A stretch of 64,000 nt of DNA. Origin: CAVTWJ01 sp963849485. Lineage in GTDB: Bacteria; Oederibacteriota; Muellerivitia; Muellerivitales; Muellerivitaceae. This document shows, piece after piece, positions 43,882 through 51,900 of the stretch (within the stretch, counting starts at the first letter, position 1; each line of letters begins with the position of its first letter). Where the stretch lies: the NCBI GenBank assembly GCA_963849485.1, contig CAWKIF010000065.1, forward strand, positions 12,621 through 76,620. Reading direction: 5' to 3'. The notes beneath the pieces were generated by a model that searched no databases, had not been told where the DNA came from, and worked only from the letters and a program-made list of their open reading frames with translations. The position numbers and the translations under genes were made by a program.

Positions 43882-44880
43882 TTACTCGCTGTAGACGTCT
43901 TCTTTTTTCTGAACCTGGTCCGCGATGATTGTCGAGTCCAGGTTCTTGGCGTCGACCGCCACGGGTGCCAATAGCACGGCCTTGACGCTCTTTTCACCAT
44001 TAGGTATTTCCACGAATTGACAGTCAAACTCGGTGGCCTTGCGGGCCAACTTGGCGGCCAGATAGGCCGTTTCTTCGGCTAGTTTTTTGGGGGGATAATA
44101 AACCGTCATGAGTTGGGTGCCGGAAGCGATTCGGCGGCACGTGGCCAGATCTTCACCCATACCTGCAATAACAAAATCAACTTTAAACTGACCTTTTATA
44201 AAAAAAAGAATAATTTTTTCTACCTCTTTATAATTTGGCAATGCGATTGCGTCAAAGTGGTTTAATTTAGGTGAAATCATTGAATCTATTAGGAGTTTTT
44301 GCCTTTTTGTATCTGTTTCAGTTTGAACAGACCATAAGGGAGTAACGATTTGGATATTTCCATGATCTATAAGTGATTGGAGCACATTCAGCTGTCCCTT
44401 CCGAATGTCTGTTGAGTTACTGCCCTCATCCAAGAGAATGTAACGACCTTTAGGAACTGTTTTAATTAAAGTTTTGGCCTGCAACTCACCTGCTTTCACA
44501 TAGTTGAAATCAATGAAGTAATCCAAATCACTGCCGGGAATCAACTGCTCCAGGGCAATCACTTTGATTCCGGCGGTATGCGCGGCGGTTACCAGAGGCG
44601 AGGCCTTTGAAGGATCACAGGAAATAACAACCAAGGTTTGGATACCCTGTTGGATTAAGTCCTTTACCTGATTTTCCTGGGCGGCCGGGTCGTCGCTCGC
44701 ATCCTTCAGTAACAAGTCCGCGTGATCATCATTCAATGCTTCCTGAAATTTCTTAAGGAAGGGTTCTCGCCCTTGGGTATGGTCGAGGGAAAGGCCGATC
44801 TTAACCTTAGGGCCTAGGTGGCCCCAGCCAGTCAAAAGCAGGAATGCGAAACAGAAAATAATGGATCGTTTCAAGCGCAT
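43882..44880 (-). CDS. Sugar-type periplasmic binding protein (XylF/RbsB class), orphan
   Basis: 332 residues. Signal peptide MRLKRSIIFCFAFLLLTGWG. The mature part has the two-lobe pattern of class B binding proteins: VKIGLSLDHTQGREPFLKKF, LIQQGIQTLVVISCDPSKAS, ALEQLIPGSDLDYFIDFNYV and NGEKSVKAVLLAPVAVDAKN. This is closest to D-xylose-binding proteins. No permease or ATPase genes adjoin it, so it may be a sensor component or depend on genes elsewhere. It converges with the heme lipoprotein gene, with 13 bases between the stops. Confidence 0.78.
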   Translation of the reverse strand: MRLKRSIIFCFAFLLLTGWGHLGPKVKIGLSLDHTQGREPFLKKFQEALNDDHADLLLKDASDDPAAQENQVKDLIQQGIQTLVVISCDPSKASPLVTAAHTAGIKVIALEQLIPGSDLDYFIDFNYVKAGELQAKTLIKTVPKGRYILLDEGSNSTDIRKGQLNVLQSLIDHGNIQIVTPLWSVQTETDTKRQKLLIDSMISPKLNHFDAIALPNYKEVEKIILFFIKGQFKVDFVIAGMGEDLATCRRIASGTQLMTVYYPPKKLAEETAYLAAKLARKATEFDCQFVEIPNGEKSVKAVLLAPVAVDAKNLDSTIIADQVQKKEDVYSE

Positions 44881-45033
44881 GGGTTTTCCATATCTTCCAA
44901 CATGATTTAATGATTATAAGAAGGGTAGGGGAAGGGTTTCAGGGAAAAAGAGGCATTCCAGGATTGCGGTCCCGTGTATTCGGCGATAAAGTTTGGCCGT
45001 ATCACGATCCAGTTCGTTGAAGGGGTGCCATTC

Positions 45034-45807
45034 TTGTGGATCTCATTTTTTAAACCGGTTAAGAGTGTTTTATATTTGGGCCTTGCACTTTGGGTCGCCC
45101 ATGGTTTTCTGCCGAGCATTTTATGCGCGCAAGAAGACGACCCCGGCCTTATTCGGGCCCTCCAAACCGACTCCGCCTCGGTGGACAACACCTATTACCT
45201 GTTTGCCTCCTTTGACAACGACACCTCGAACTATCACGATATCTATATGTATGGGGAAGGCGTCATCACCCTGGGGAAAGATTGGGGCGTGGAAATTGAT
45301 TTTCCCGTACTTTATGACTGGGATCCCCTAGGCCGGTACCCGGTTGGGTTAGGACCGATCGGGCTTAATGTGCGTTATGAGGCTTACCACTTCGGGGGAT
45401 GGAGTAGTGAGACTGCCGGGGTCTTCTCCATTGAGGCAGGGGCGGCCTATGGACCCCCAAATGATACTTACCGATATATTGGTAGCAGTTGGATGTTGGA
45501 AGCTCTGGGTGGATACCGGGTGGGGAAATTATTCATAGAGGGAAACTATTGTTTCCAGGGAGGGATTGATCCCCAGGTCTCCAGCCAAGTTGAGGCCAAT
45601 ACCAGCCTTGGATACAGCTTGGGTTCCAATTGGTACATCCAGGGAGAGGCCGATTTCACGGCTATTACGACGCTTCCCACCAGTTCTTCCTGGGTTTTTA
45701 TTCCCCAGATCGCTTTCCAGCCGGAGGAATGGTTATTTGAGTTTGGGGAAGCCCTGAACGAAACTCCGGCGGGCGTTACTGAGATATTGGTCGCCCGCAC
45801 TTTTTAA
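45034..45807 (+). CDS. Predicted outer-membrane barrel protein
   Basis: 257 residues from TTG 45034, chosen because GAAGGGG lies 8 bases before it and it gives a signal peptide (FFKPVKSVLYLGLALWVAHG) ending near CAQE. A longer GTG start at 44974 is possible. The mature part is a run of aromatic-capped strands: VDNTYYLFASFDNDTSNYHD, WGVEIDFPVLYDW and FIEGNYCFQGGIDP, ending VARTF with a terminal Phe as in many barrels. No conserved domain is recognised. It is not preceded by the ECF-type promoter motif. Confidence 0.65.
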   Translation: MWISFFKPVKSVLYLGLALWVAHGFLPSILCAQEDDPGLIRALQTDSASVDNTYYLFASFDNDTSNYHDIYMYGEGVITLGKDWGVEIDFPVLYDWDPLGRYPVGLGPIGLNVRYEAYHFGGWSSETAGVFSIEAGAAYGPPNDTYRYIGSSWMLEALGGYRVGKLFIEGNYCFQGGIDPQVSSQVEANTSLGYSLGSNWYIQGEADFTAITTLPTSSSWVFIPQIAFQPEEWLFEFGEALNETPAGVTEILVARTF

Positions 45808-45827
45808 GAATAACAAATAAAACCAAT

Positions 45828-45950
45828 ATCACCGCCAAGACGCAAAGTTCGCAAAGAAAGGCAAAACAAATATTTTTTGATCCTTTTCCGATTTTCCTAA
45901 TTCTATGTTCTTCTTGGCGGTCTTGGCGTCTTGGCGGTAAAAATTGTCTT
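45828..45950. repeat. Dispersed inverted repeat, copy C
   Basis: TATCACCGCCAAGACGCAAA at the left mirrors GTCTTGGCGTCTTGGCGGTA at the right, with an AT-rich middle. It lies between two converging genes, so it may also end transcription. Same family as copies A and B. Confidence 0.8.
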
Positions 45951-45983
45951 TGCTCTGAAGTTTTATAACGTATTGTGCGTTCC

Positions 45984-47126
45984 TCAATAGAACAAATAAG
46001 CATCCGCCATGACCATGTCCTCGGTCGGGCCATAAGCCACATAGTTGGGGGAACCGTTGGTGGGAACTGCCCGGCTCAAATCGAGCTGAAACTTCAAGTT
46101 GTGTACCGGGTAACACCTGAAGCTGACTACATGCCGCAATCCCTGAGAGGGGTTGGTTCCCAGGGAGTCCCAAAACCATTCGGTGGCAAACCGCAGGTAA
46201 CAGTCGAATCCTAAATCCCCTTCCGCGCTCAAGTGATATGCCTGAATGTTGTCCTGGATGCCGGAGGAAATGCCGTTGTAGCCCATGTCATATTCGGCCA
46301 ATAGGACTACCGGCGATAGGCGCCCCCAGCCATAGGCGCCATAGCGCAATGTCCCGGTGGGCAAATCCAGGTTTTGACCGTAAACCGATCCGGCGAGGGC
46401 CCAACCGTCCCACTGGAACCCTCCCTTGCCCGCGAAGGATTTTTCGATCGAGGCGGAATCCCCGTTGAAAATTGCGAAATTCAAGAAAGTCGGGTCGGCG
46501 AAAACTCCACCTTCCAGCCCCTGGGCGGGGCTGCTGTTGAAATCGAAACCCAAGGGAGATCGCACCAGGCTGTTGTCGTCGGCCAGCTCCAAACCGTAGG
46601 GGATGGTGAATTTGCCCAGCTTCACATATCCATCCGCCGGCAGGTTGGACCACAGGATGTACATTTCGTTGGTCGTTTCGGTGTCGAGCCGGTAGGTGAA
46701 TACCCCCTGGAGGTCCGTGTTCGGCTTCACGGCGATCTCAAGGGCTTGCCGGCCCCCGTTGGGTAATAGGGGGTTGGAAATGCTGCCGGAGGGGCCGCTC
46801 ACAAATCCGTTCACGTTCGTGACCGGATTCAACGGGTTAGGGTTTTGGTAAAAGGTCCCGAAATAACTCTCGTGGATATCCAACCCCACCGAAACGGCCA
46901 GCGGTAGGGTTTTGTTTGCGTCCTTGGCCGCGTTTTCCAGGCCCTCCCAGTCGAAGGTGGCCAACTGGTTTCCGTATTTTTTCCCGAAAGTATTCCGGAT
47001 CCATCCGCCGGTTTGGTTCACATGGCAGGCGTTGCAGTTGACCCCGTTCCAAGCCGCGAAGTAAGGCTCTGTCCATCCCAAACCGGGAATTAACAGCAGG
47101 AAAGTTAAGGCTGTTTTCAATTTCAT
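45984..47126 (-). CDS. Outer-membrane porin-like barrel with N-terminal c-type heme motif
   Basis: 380 residues. Signal peptide MKLKTALTFLLLIPGLGWTE, then WNGVNCNACHVNQTGGWIRN with CxxCH at 31-35, directly followed by a porin-like barrel (YVKLGKFTIPYGLELADDNS, VVLLAEYDMGYNGI, ADAYLFY at the end). Proteins with CxACHVNxTGG before a barrel occur in several deeply branching phyla and are little studied. The arrangement puts one heme at the mouth of a pore, so electron passage across the outer membrane is a reasonable guess. It overlaps the stop of a 67-residue secreted peptide gene (ATGA) and shares its ECF-type promoter. Confidence 0.8.
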   Translation of the reverse strand: MKLKTALTFLLLIPGLGWTEPYFAAWNGVNCNACHVNQTGGWIRNTFGKKYGNQLATFDWEGLENAAKDANKTLPLAVSVGLDIHESYFGTFYQNPNPLNPVTNVNGFVSGPSGSISNPLLPNGGRQALEIAVKPNTDLQGVFTYRLDTETTNEMYILWSNLPADGYVKLGKFTIPYGLELADDNSLVRSPLGFDFNSSPAQGLEGGVFADPTFLNFAIFNGDSASIEKSFAGKGGFQWDGWALAGSVYGQNLDLPTGTLRYGAYGWGRLSPVVLLAEYDMGYNGISSGIQDNIQAYHLSAEGDLGFDCYLRFATEWFWDSLGTNPSQGLRHVVSFRCYPVHNLKFQLDLSRAVPTNGSPNYVAYGPTEDMVMADAYLFY

Positions 47127-47326
47127 ATCGCTCCTCCGGATATTTGAAAGACTGGTGCGGATTGGTTGCCGGTGTTTCGGACTGGATCAGATGAGGTTGA
47201 CCTTGACGGGTGAAGTGCTTGAGCTTCTTTAGAAAAATTAGGCTGGGTGGATGAAGCGCTGGTGCTGTAAGCCCAAGAAATGAAAATCGAATAGGCCAAC
47301 AATAGAAAAAGAAACGTTTTAATCAT
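47123..47326 (-). CDS. Small secreted protein coupled to the heme-barrel gene
   Basis: 67 residues from ATG 47326. Signal peptide MIKTFLFLLLAYSIFISWAY; the mature part is short, Ser/Gln-rich and without cysteines (STSASSTQPNFSKEAQALHP). There is no strong ribosome site. The stop overlaps the ATG of the heme-barrel gene, and the ECF-type promoter lies 39 bases before this start, the same distance as for the heme lipoprotein. It may be an accessory subunit or merely a leader for coupling. No homologue recognised. Confidence 0.6.
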   Translation of the reverse strand: MIKTFLFLLLAYSIFISWAYSTSASSTQPNFSKEAQALHPSRSTSSDPVRNTGNQSAPVFQISGGAI

Positions 47327-47365
47327 GGAAGAAAACCCCGTTTTGAAAGAATCAACCTTCAAGGA

Positions 47366-47396
47366 TGACTAGGGCGGGGAAGAAGACGGGGTTACA
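47366..47396 (-). promoter_or_regulatory. Predicted ECF promoter, copy 4 (secreted peptide and heme barrel)
   Basis: On the minus strand TGTAACC (47396-47390), 17 bases, CTAGTCA (47372-47366). The start codon lies 39 bases downstream. Confidence 0.75.
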
Positions 47397-47427
47397 AAAA
47401 CCTGAAGAATTTATAAGTTTTGGGGTT

Positions 47428-48348
47428 CTAAGGGAGAGAAATCGAGCAGTTTCTTTTCCACATGGGGTATTTCACACGCTCTAAAGCGCTGTTTTGGGTG
47501 AATTGTTTGAAATCCCCTTCCTGCATTTGGGAGGCTGTTTCCTGGGTTAATCCCAAAATTTCGGGCCGGGGAGCAAAAGCCTTCTCCCGTCCGGCCGGGG
47601 CATTGGCGTTATAGGGGCAAACCGTTTGGCAGAGGTCGCAACCGGCCAGATAGCCGTGCAGGTCCACTTTCCCTGTAAAGTCGGAGCGGTGTTCCAGGGT
47701 GAGATAGCTGATGCATTTGTTGGCGTTCAAGACACCGGGTTCCTCCAAGGCCCCCACAGGACAGGCATCCAGGCAAGAGGTGCAGGTTTTGCAAAGGTTG
47801 TCGACCGGTTCGTCATAGGCCAGTTCCACATCGGTCAGGATTTCGCCTAAGAAAAGATAGGAACCGAACTTGCGGTTGAGGAGCAGGGTGTTCTTGCCGA
47901 TCCAACCTAATCCGGCCTGGGCCGAGTAACTTCGCTCCAAGACCGGGCTAGTATCAACGTACCACTTGGCCTGGGCCCCTGGGCAAAGGGTAGTGCAAAG
48001 GTAATCCGAGAGCACCTTCAGCTTTTCGCCGACGACCAAGTGATAATCCTGTCCCCAGGCGTAACAGGAAATGAGATGTTTCTCGAGCAAAGGGTAATGC
48101 TCAGGTTGGGGGTTGTAGCTGAGGGCTACGCAAAAGAAAGATTTGGCTCCGGGAAGCAAAAGCTGGGGGTCGCCCCGCTCGTTTTTCCGGCGTTCCAAAT
48201 AACCCATCTCCCCGGCGTAACCCTTGGACAGCCAATCCAAAAAATAAGGGTAGTCGGGGGAAGGGCGGGCGGAAGCCGCGCCGGAAAGTTCAAAACCCAA
48301 CACGGAGGCTTTTTGTTTCAAGAGGCGGGTGGTTTCCGCCGGGGTCAT
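47428..48348 (-). CDS. queG: Epoxyqueuosine reductase QueG
   Basis: 306 residues. ATG 48348 overlaps the stop of the upstream gene. The family core is intact: KSFFCVALSYNP, WYVDTSPVLERSYSAQAGLG, WIGKNTLLLNRKFGSYLFLG, and two ferredoxin-type clusters CKTCTSCLDACPVGAL and CDLCQTVCPYN. QueG uses cobalamin and 4Fe-4S clusters to make queuosine in tRNA. The length is slightly short because the C-terminal HEAT-like part is minimal. The BtuF-like protein at 3980-4804 is far away, and no direct link is claimed. Confidence 0.93.
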   Translation of the reverse strand: MTPAETTRLLKQKASVLGFELSGAASARPSPDYPYFLDWLSKGYAGEMGYLERRKNERGDPQLLLPGAKSFFCVALSYNPQPEHYPLLEKHLISCYAWGQDYHLVVGEKLKVLSDYLCTTLCPGAQAKWYVDTSPVLERSYSAQAGLGWIGKNTLLLNRKFGSYLFLGEILTDVELAYDEPVDNLCKTCTSCLDACPVGALEEPGVLNANKCISYLTLEHRSDFTGKVDLHGYLAGCDLCQTVCPYNANAPAGREKAFAPRPEILGLTQETASQMQEGDFKQFTQNSALERVKYPMWKRNCSISLP

Positions 48349-48884
48349 TTGTTCTTGAATTGGGAGTAGGTTAATCCCACGGCGCTCACCAGGGATAGGG
48401 CCATGATGGTCAACACGTAGGGCTTCATCGTGGAGTGAAGGCCAAGGTAAAGAAATAAGCCGAAGACTACGACTAGCCATGAAAAGACCAGCCAGAAGAG
48501 GTCCCAAGGGTTGTCCTGGGAAACCCGGTGGAGCCTCATCTTGAGGGCGAATTCACTGGCCGTGAACCTTTCCCGGGTATGGCGGTTGTCCACTTGCCCG
48601 CCCAGGTTTTTCAGGAACAGTTCCACTAAGGCTAGTTGAAGCTCAAAGGCCTTGGCAGGGGCATCGGAGGATACGTGGAGATTGTATTTACCCGTATCCC
48701 CATCGAAGGACACCAGGCACTCCACTTCCGGGGGACCAGGTTCATAGAAACGCAGGGCGTCCCAACTTTCCGGTTTGCCCTTCACGTTGATTTCCACTGG
48801 AAAACCCATTTTATGTATCTGGTTCAAGAGTTCGGGCGCGGCGGGATGGGTTTTTTGCTCTGGGGTTAGGATGAATTCGGGCAT
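48345..48884 (-). CDS. Two-TM membrane protein of unknown function
   Basis: 179 residues. The N-terminal ~115 residues are soluble (MPEFILTPEQKTHPAAPELL; VECLVSFDGDTGKYNLHVSS). Two membrane helices near the C-terminus (LFWLVFSWLVVVFGLFLYLG; YVLTIMALSLVSAVGLTYS) end in a short basic tail. The stop overlaps the queG start by 4 bases, so both are translated together. No domain recognised. Confidence 0.65.
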   Translation of the reverse strand: MPEFILTPEQKTHPAAPELLNQIHKMGFPVEINVKGKPESWDALRFYEPGPPEVECLVSFDGDTGKYNLHVSSDAPAKAFELQLALVELFLKNLGGQVDNRHTRERFTASEFALKMRLHRVSQDNPWDLFWLVFSWLVVVFGLFLYLGLHSTMKPYVLTIMALSLVSAVGLTYSQFKNK

Positions 48885-48956
48885 GGCGCTCTTAAGAATT
48901 AGGAAATGGGTATGTGCGTCATTATAGCCGTGAGCGAGGGGACGGGAACCAGGCAT

Positions 48957-48986
48957 AAAAAAAGGGGCAGGAAAACCCGCCCCTTT
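48957..48986 (-). terminator. Terminator after mtnD
   Basis: AAAGGGGC and GCCCCTTT pair with a small inner stem; the adjoining A-run is a U-tract on the minus strand. It lies 20 bases after the mtnD stop. Confidence 0.82.
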
Positions 48987-49005
48987 ACAAAAGAAAAGAG
49001 ACTTT

Positions 49006-49473
49006 TTAGGCCTTGGCGGCCGTCGATTCCAGGTCCTTGCGGTAAAGGGGAGCCCAGCCCGACTGGTCCTTGAACAAACGGACACATTGGATGTTTTTTT
49101 CCTCGGTCAGGTAAAAGCGGTGGAACCGGTTGGCTGGAACCAGTATGAAATCGCTGGGGTGGACGGTAACCTTCATCCAGCGGTCGTCCAGGCTACGGAT
49201 TTCGAAGACCCCCGCGCCTGCCAGCACGAAACGGACCTCGTCGTCGGTGTGCAGGTGTTCCCCCACGAACTTCTGGCAGAGGGCGTCGAAGTTCGGCATC
49301 TCGGGCCACATCTTGACCTGGTCCATGGTGACATAGCCGCGTTCCTTCATGAGGGCTTCCAGCGGCGCCTTGTACTTGGTTTCATCCGTCTCGAATTGCT
49401 CGTAGGTGACGCCCTGGGCGTTCAGTTCCTGGGCCGTGATTTTCTGGTTCGTGTCCGTCCAAATGGCTTTCAT
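49006..49473 (-). CDS. mtnD: Acireductone dioxygenase
   Basis: 155-residue cupin of the methionine salvage pathway, converting acireductone to the keto acid precursor of methionine. Metal ligands are in GEHLHTDDEVRFVLAG (His73, His75, Glu79) and NRFHRFYL (His118). It follows mtnB by 29 bases and ends at a clear terminator, so mtnB-mtnD is one operon. Other salvage genes (mtnA, mtnC or mtnK) are not in the window. Confidence 0.92.
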   Translation of the reverse strand: MKAIWTDTNQKITAQELNAQGVTYEQFETDETKYKAPLEALMKERGYVTMDQVKMWPEMPNFDALCQKFVGEHLHTDDEVRFVLAGAGVFEIRSLDDRWMKVTVHPSDFILVPANRFHRFYLTEEKNIQCVRLFKDQSGWAPLYRKDLESTAAKA

Positions 49474-49502
49474 CTTTTCCTCCCCTTAAAAACTATACAG
49501 AC

Positions 49503-50156
49503 TTAGTCGTTCGAGATGCCTAATTGCTTGCGACGGGCGGCGGCGGCGAAAAGGTAGTCGTAACACTCGGCGTGGGTCTTGGCCTGTTGCCAGTCCTTCC
49601 CCCAAACATAGACGCCGTGGTTGCGTACCAAAACGGCGTAGGATCGGGGGTTGTTTTGGACGGCTTCGCCCAGCGAATCGGCCAGGTCGCACTCGTAAGC
49701 GGTGTTATTAATGATGGGGACATTCACCGTATCGAAGGCCCCGTAACCCTCCAGGCCTTTTTGCATTTCCAGGTTGCTGATGGTGAATTGTTTGTCGTAA
49801 AGCTCGGTGGCGATGACCGCGTTGAGGGAGTGGCTGTGCAATACCGCCCCCGCCTGGCGCTGCTGGTAAGCGTGCATAAAGAGGGGAGCGCACTGGGAAA
49901 GCTTCAAGCCTCGCCCGGGTTCCTGGAGTACCCGGCCTTCCGAGTCCAGTACGAAAATATCCTCCGGTTTCAGGCGTTCCTTCTGGATCGCGCTGGGAGC
50001 CATGTATATCTTATCTGTCTCGCGAATGGAAATTCCCCCACCCGTGCCGGAGGCCCAGCCTAGGCCGTAGAAATGGCGGCAAAGCTCGCAAATGAGTTCG
50101 CGTATTTCCTGGGGGGAGGCTGACTTTTCAGGAGCTTCTTTTAAGTTGATATTCAT
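49503..50156 (-). CDS. mtnB: Methylthioribulose-1-phosphate dehydratase
   Basis: 217 residues, class II aldolase fold. Key segments are GWASGTGGGISIRETDKIYM, AVLHSHSLNAVIATEL (Zn ligands His-x-His) and VLVRNHGVYVWGKDW (third His). It removes water from 5-methylthioribulose 1-phosphate, two steps before MtnD. ATG 50156 begins MNINLKEAPEK. The upstream region contains a small hairpin (CCGAC ... GTCGG near 50177-50199), but no riboswitch fold that I recognise. Confidence 0.92.
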   Translation of the reverse strand: MNINLKEAPEKSASPQEIRELICELCRHFYGLGWASGTGGGISIRETDKIYMAPSAIQKERLKPEDIFVLDSEGRVLQEPGRGLKLSQCAPLFMHAYQQRQAGAVLHSHSLNAVIATELYDKQFTISNLEMQKGLEGYGAFDTVNVPIINNTAYECDLADSLGEAVQNNPRSYAVLVRNHGVYVWGKDWQQAKTHAECYDYLFAAAARRKQLGISND

Positions 50157-50262
50157 TTTCAGCTAAAATAGTGAGCCCCGACGTAAAATTCAATAGTCGG
50201 AGACGAAGCGGACGCAATTTAACATGAGTTGACCTATCGTCACCAAGATCCAGGAGTAGAAG

Positions 50263-50721
50263 TTGTCCCCTTACCAAAGCATGGAAGAGATCGAAATCCT
50301 CTGTTCACCGGAACAAGCCTACCACGCCCTAACCGATTGGGAGGAGCGGTCCCGGTGGAGGAGGGGGATGAAGATCGAATGGCAGGGAAGCGCCGAAGCC
50401 AGTGTCGGCCAGGAAGTCTCCTTTCGAACGGAGGGGGCCTTTCCACCTGTTTTCTTCAGCTATCGGATCATGGGGTTAGAGCCTCCGGGCCGTATCTATA
50501 TGGAATATATGAATTGTTCCCTTCAAGGAAGGGCGGCCATGGAGGTTACCCCCATGGAAAAGGGTTGCCGGGTTTCCTTTTATTGGATGAAGGTCGAGCC
50601 AAAGGGTTGGATAACCCGAATCTATTTCGTGCTTGGTTTAGGGATGAAATCTCATCGCCATCGGACCATGGAAACATTCCGAATGTTAAAGGAACATTTA
50701 GAAAAAAAACCTCAAAGGTGA
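50263..50721 (+). CDS. SRPBCC/START-like lipid-binding-fold protein
   Basis: 152 residues. TTG 50263 is supported by AGGAG 6 bases upstream. The sequence begins with a strand MEEIEILCSPEQAYHALTDW, a typical SRPBCC opening, continues with FSYRIMGLEPPGRIYMEYMN and ends with the long C-terminal helix (MKSHRHRTMETFRMLKEHLE). Such proteins bind hydrophobic ligands; the ligand is unknown. It converges with the CE2-like esterase gene. Confidence 0.72.
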   Translation: MSPYQSMEEIEILCSPEQAYHALTDWEERSRWRRGMKIEWQGSAEASVGQEVSFRTEGAFPPVFFSYRIMGLEPPGRIYMEYMNCSLQGRAAMEVTPMEKGCRVSFYWMKVEPKGWITRIYFVLGLGMKSHRHRTMETFRMLKEHLEKKPQR

Positions 50722-50739
50722 TTTCGCGATTTTAAGGGG

Positions 50740-51810
50740 TTACCACCCCAAAATTTGCTTGAGATGGGTTCTCAAAATTTCCGCTATTTGTCGATGAGCG
50801 ACCGATTTCGGGTGGTTTTCGCACCCCATTTCATCCGGGGGGATTTTGGGGTACCCGACAAAATAAACTCGTTTTTCCCCCGCTTTGTTTATTTCCCTAA
50901 CGATTTCCATGACTAAAGAAAAAAGTTGAGGTTCGCCTATTGAAACGAGACAAAAAATAGATGTTTGGGGATAAACCTTCCGAACACGCCTCAACAGATC
51001 TAAATAACCATCGATGAAAATCTTTGAACTGGGTTTGGGATCGGATGAGAAATCGTTCAAGCCCAAATGAATGACTACGGCTTGCGGCACCCATTTAGAG
51101 AAATCCCATTGGAGATGGGGTTCGTTGTAGAGGGTGCGGTCGAAAATCGAAGTAAAAGGTTCAAGCGGGTTATTATCCCCACAGTTGTGGAGGACTCCCC
51201 GGCAAGAACAGGCGACCCAGCGCACTTCGGCGCCTAGATCGCTCCCCAAAAAGGCACCAAAGGTCTGGTTGGCGTTTTCATAAATGCGCCAATCACGGCA
51301 TTTGATCCCCGGGCCTTCCGCCCCGTAACCGCAGGCCCAAGAATCGCCGAGTATCTCGATTCTTCGCTGGGGCGGGGGTGGCGGCGGCAGGAGACCCTTG
51401 CCGTTCAAAAGGAGTCCCTGGAACTGAACGATACCCTGATTGGCTTCGGTTCGTTTTGATACGCGGACGGTATGTTCCCCGGGTTGCAGGGTGCCTACTT
51501 CGTAGAGAATCTGGGCCGGGTGGGTTTACCAGGTGGTGACAGCCTTTCCATCCACACTGACATCGTAGTCGTTTTTTCCATCCTTTATTAGGAAACCCAC
51601 CGACTGCCCCTCGAATCGAATGAGGATAGCAACCCCCGACCAATCGAAACAAACGGGGTGTGGTCCAAAAGAGTCGATCCGTCCTTCATATTGGATCAAG
51701 GGGTTGTCCGGCGGGATAAACTCGCTGGGATGGAGCGCTGGGGGTAAGCCTGTGAGGAAAATAAAAAGTATGAGAAGAATCTTTTTTACATAGGGCAGTC
51801 GGAGTTCCAT
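50740..51810 (-). pseudogene. CE2-like acetylesterase interrupted by an in-frame TAA
   Basis: The signal peptide (KKILLILFIFLTGLPPALHP) is followed by the CE2 jelly-roll (FDWSGVAILIRFEGQSVGFL; YDVSVDGKAVTTW). At 51526-51528 a TAA stops the frame; the same frame continues with THPAQILYEVGTLQPGEHTV and the SGNH catalytic domain: IEILGDSWACGYGAEG (Ser), VVIHLGLNDFSS, and NHPKSVAHRQIAE (Asp-His type end). The enzyme would deacetylate xylan or other glycans. A single base change would remove the stop, so either a sequencing error or a recent nonsense mutation is possible. TAA cannot be selenocysteine or pyrrolysine. Start at 51810 is uncertain. Confidence 0.75.
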
Positions 51811-51900
51811 GGGATTGGACAGCTGGTTGTTCTTCAGGAGGGTGGTAAACCTCCCTGTGACAGAAATGAGTTTTTGACACATGTTGTTAAACATTTCTCG

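Noticed and set aside
50157..50262. SAM or other riboswitch ahead of mtnB
   Set aside because: Only one small hairpin is present; no SAM-riboswitch helices or conserved core could be found.
50740..51810. Stop-codon recoding (selenocysteine or pyrrolysine) in the CE2 gene
   Set aside because: The codon is TAA; those amino acids use TGA and TAG.
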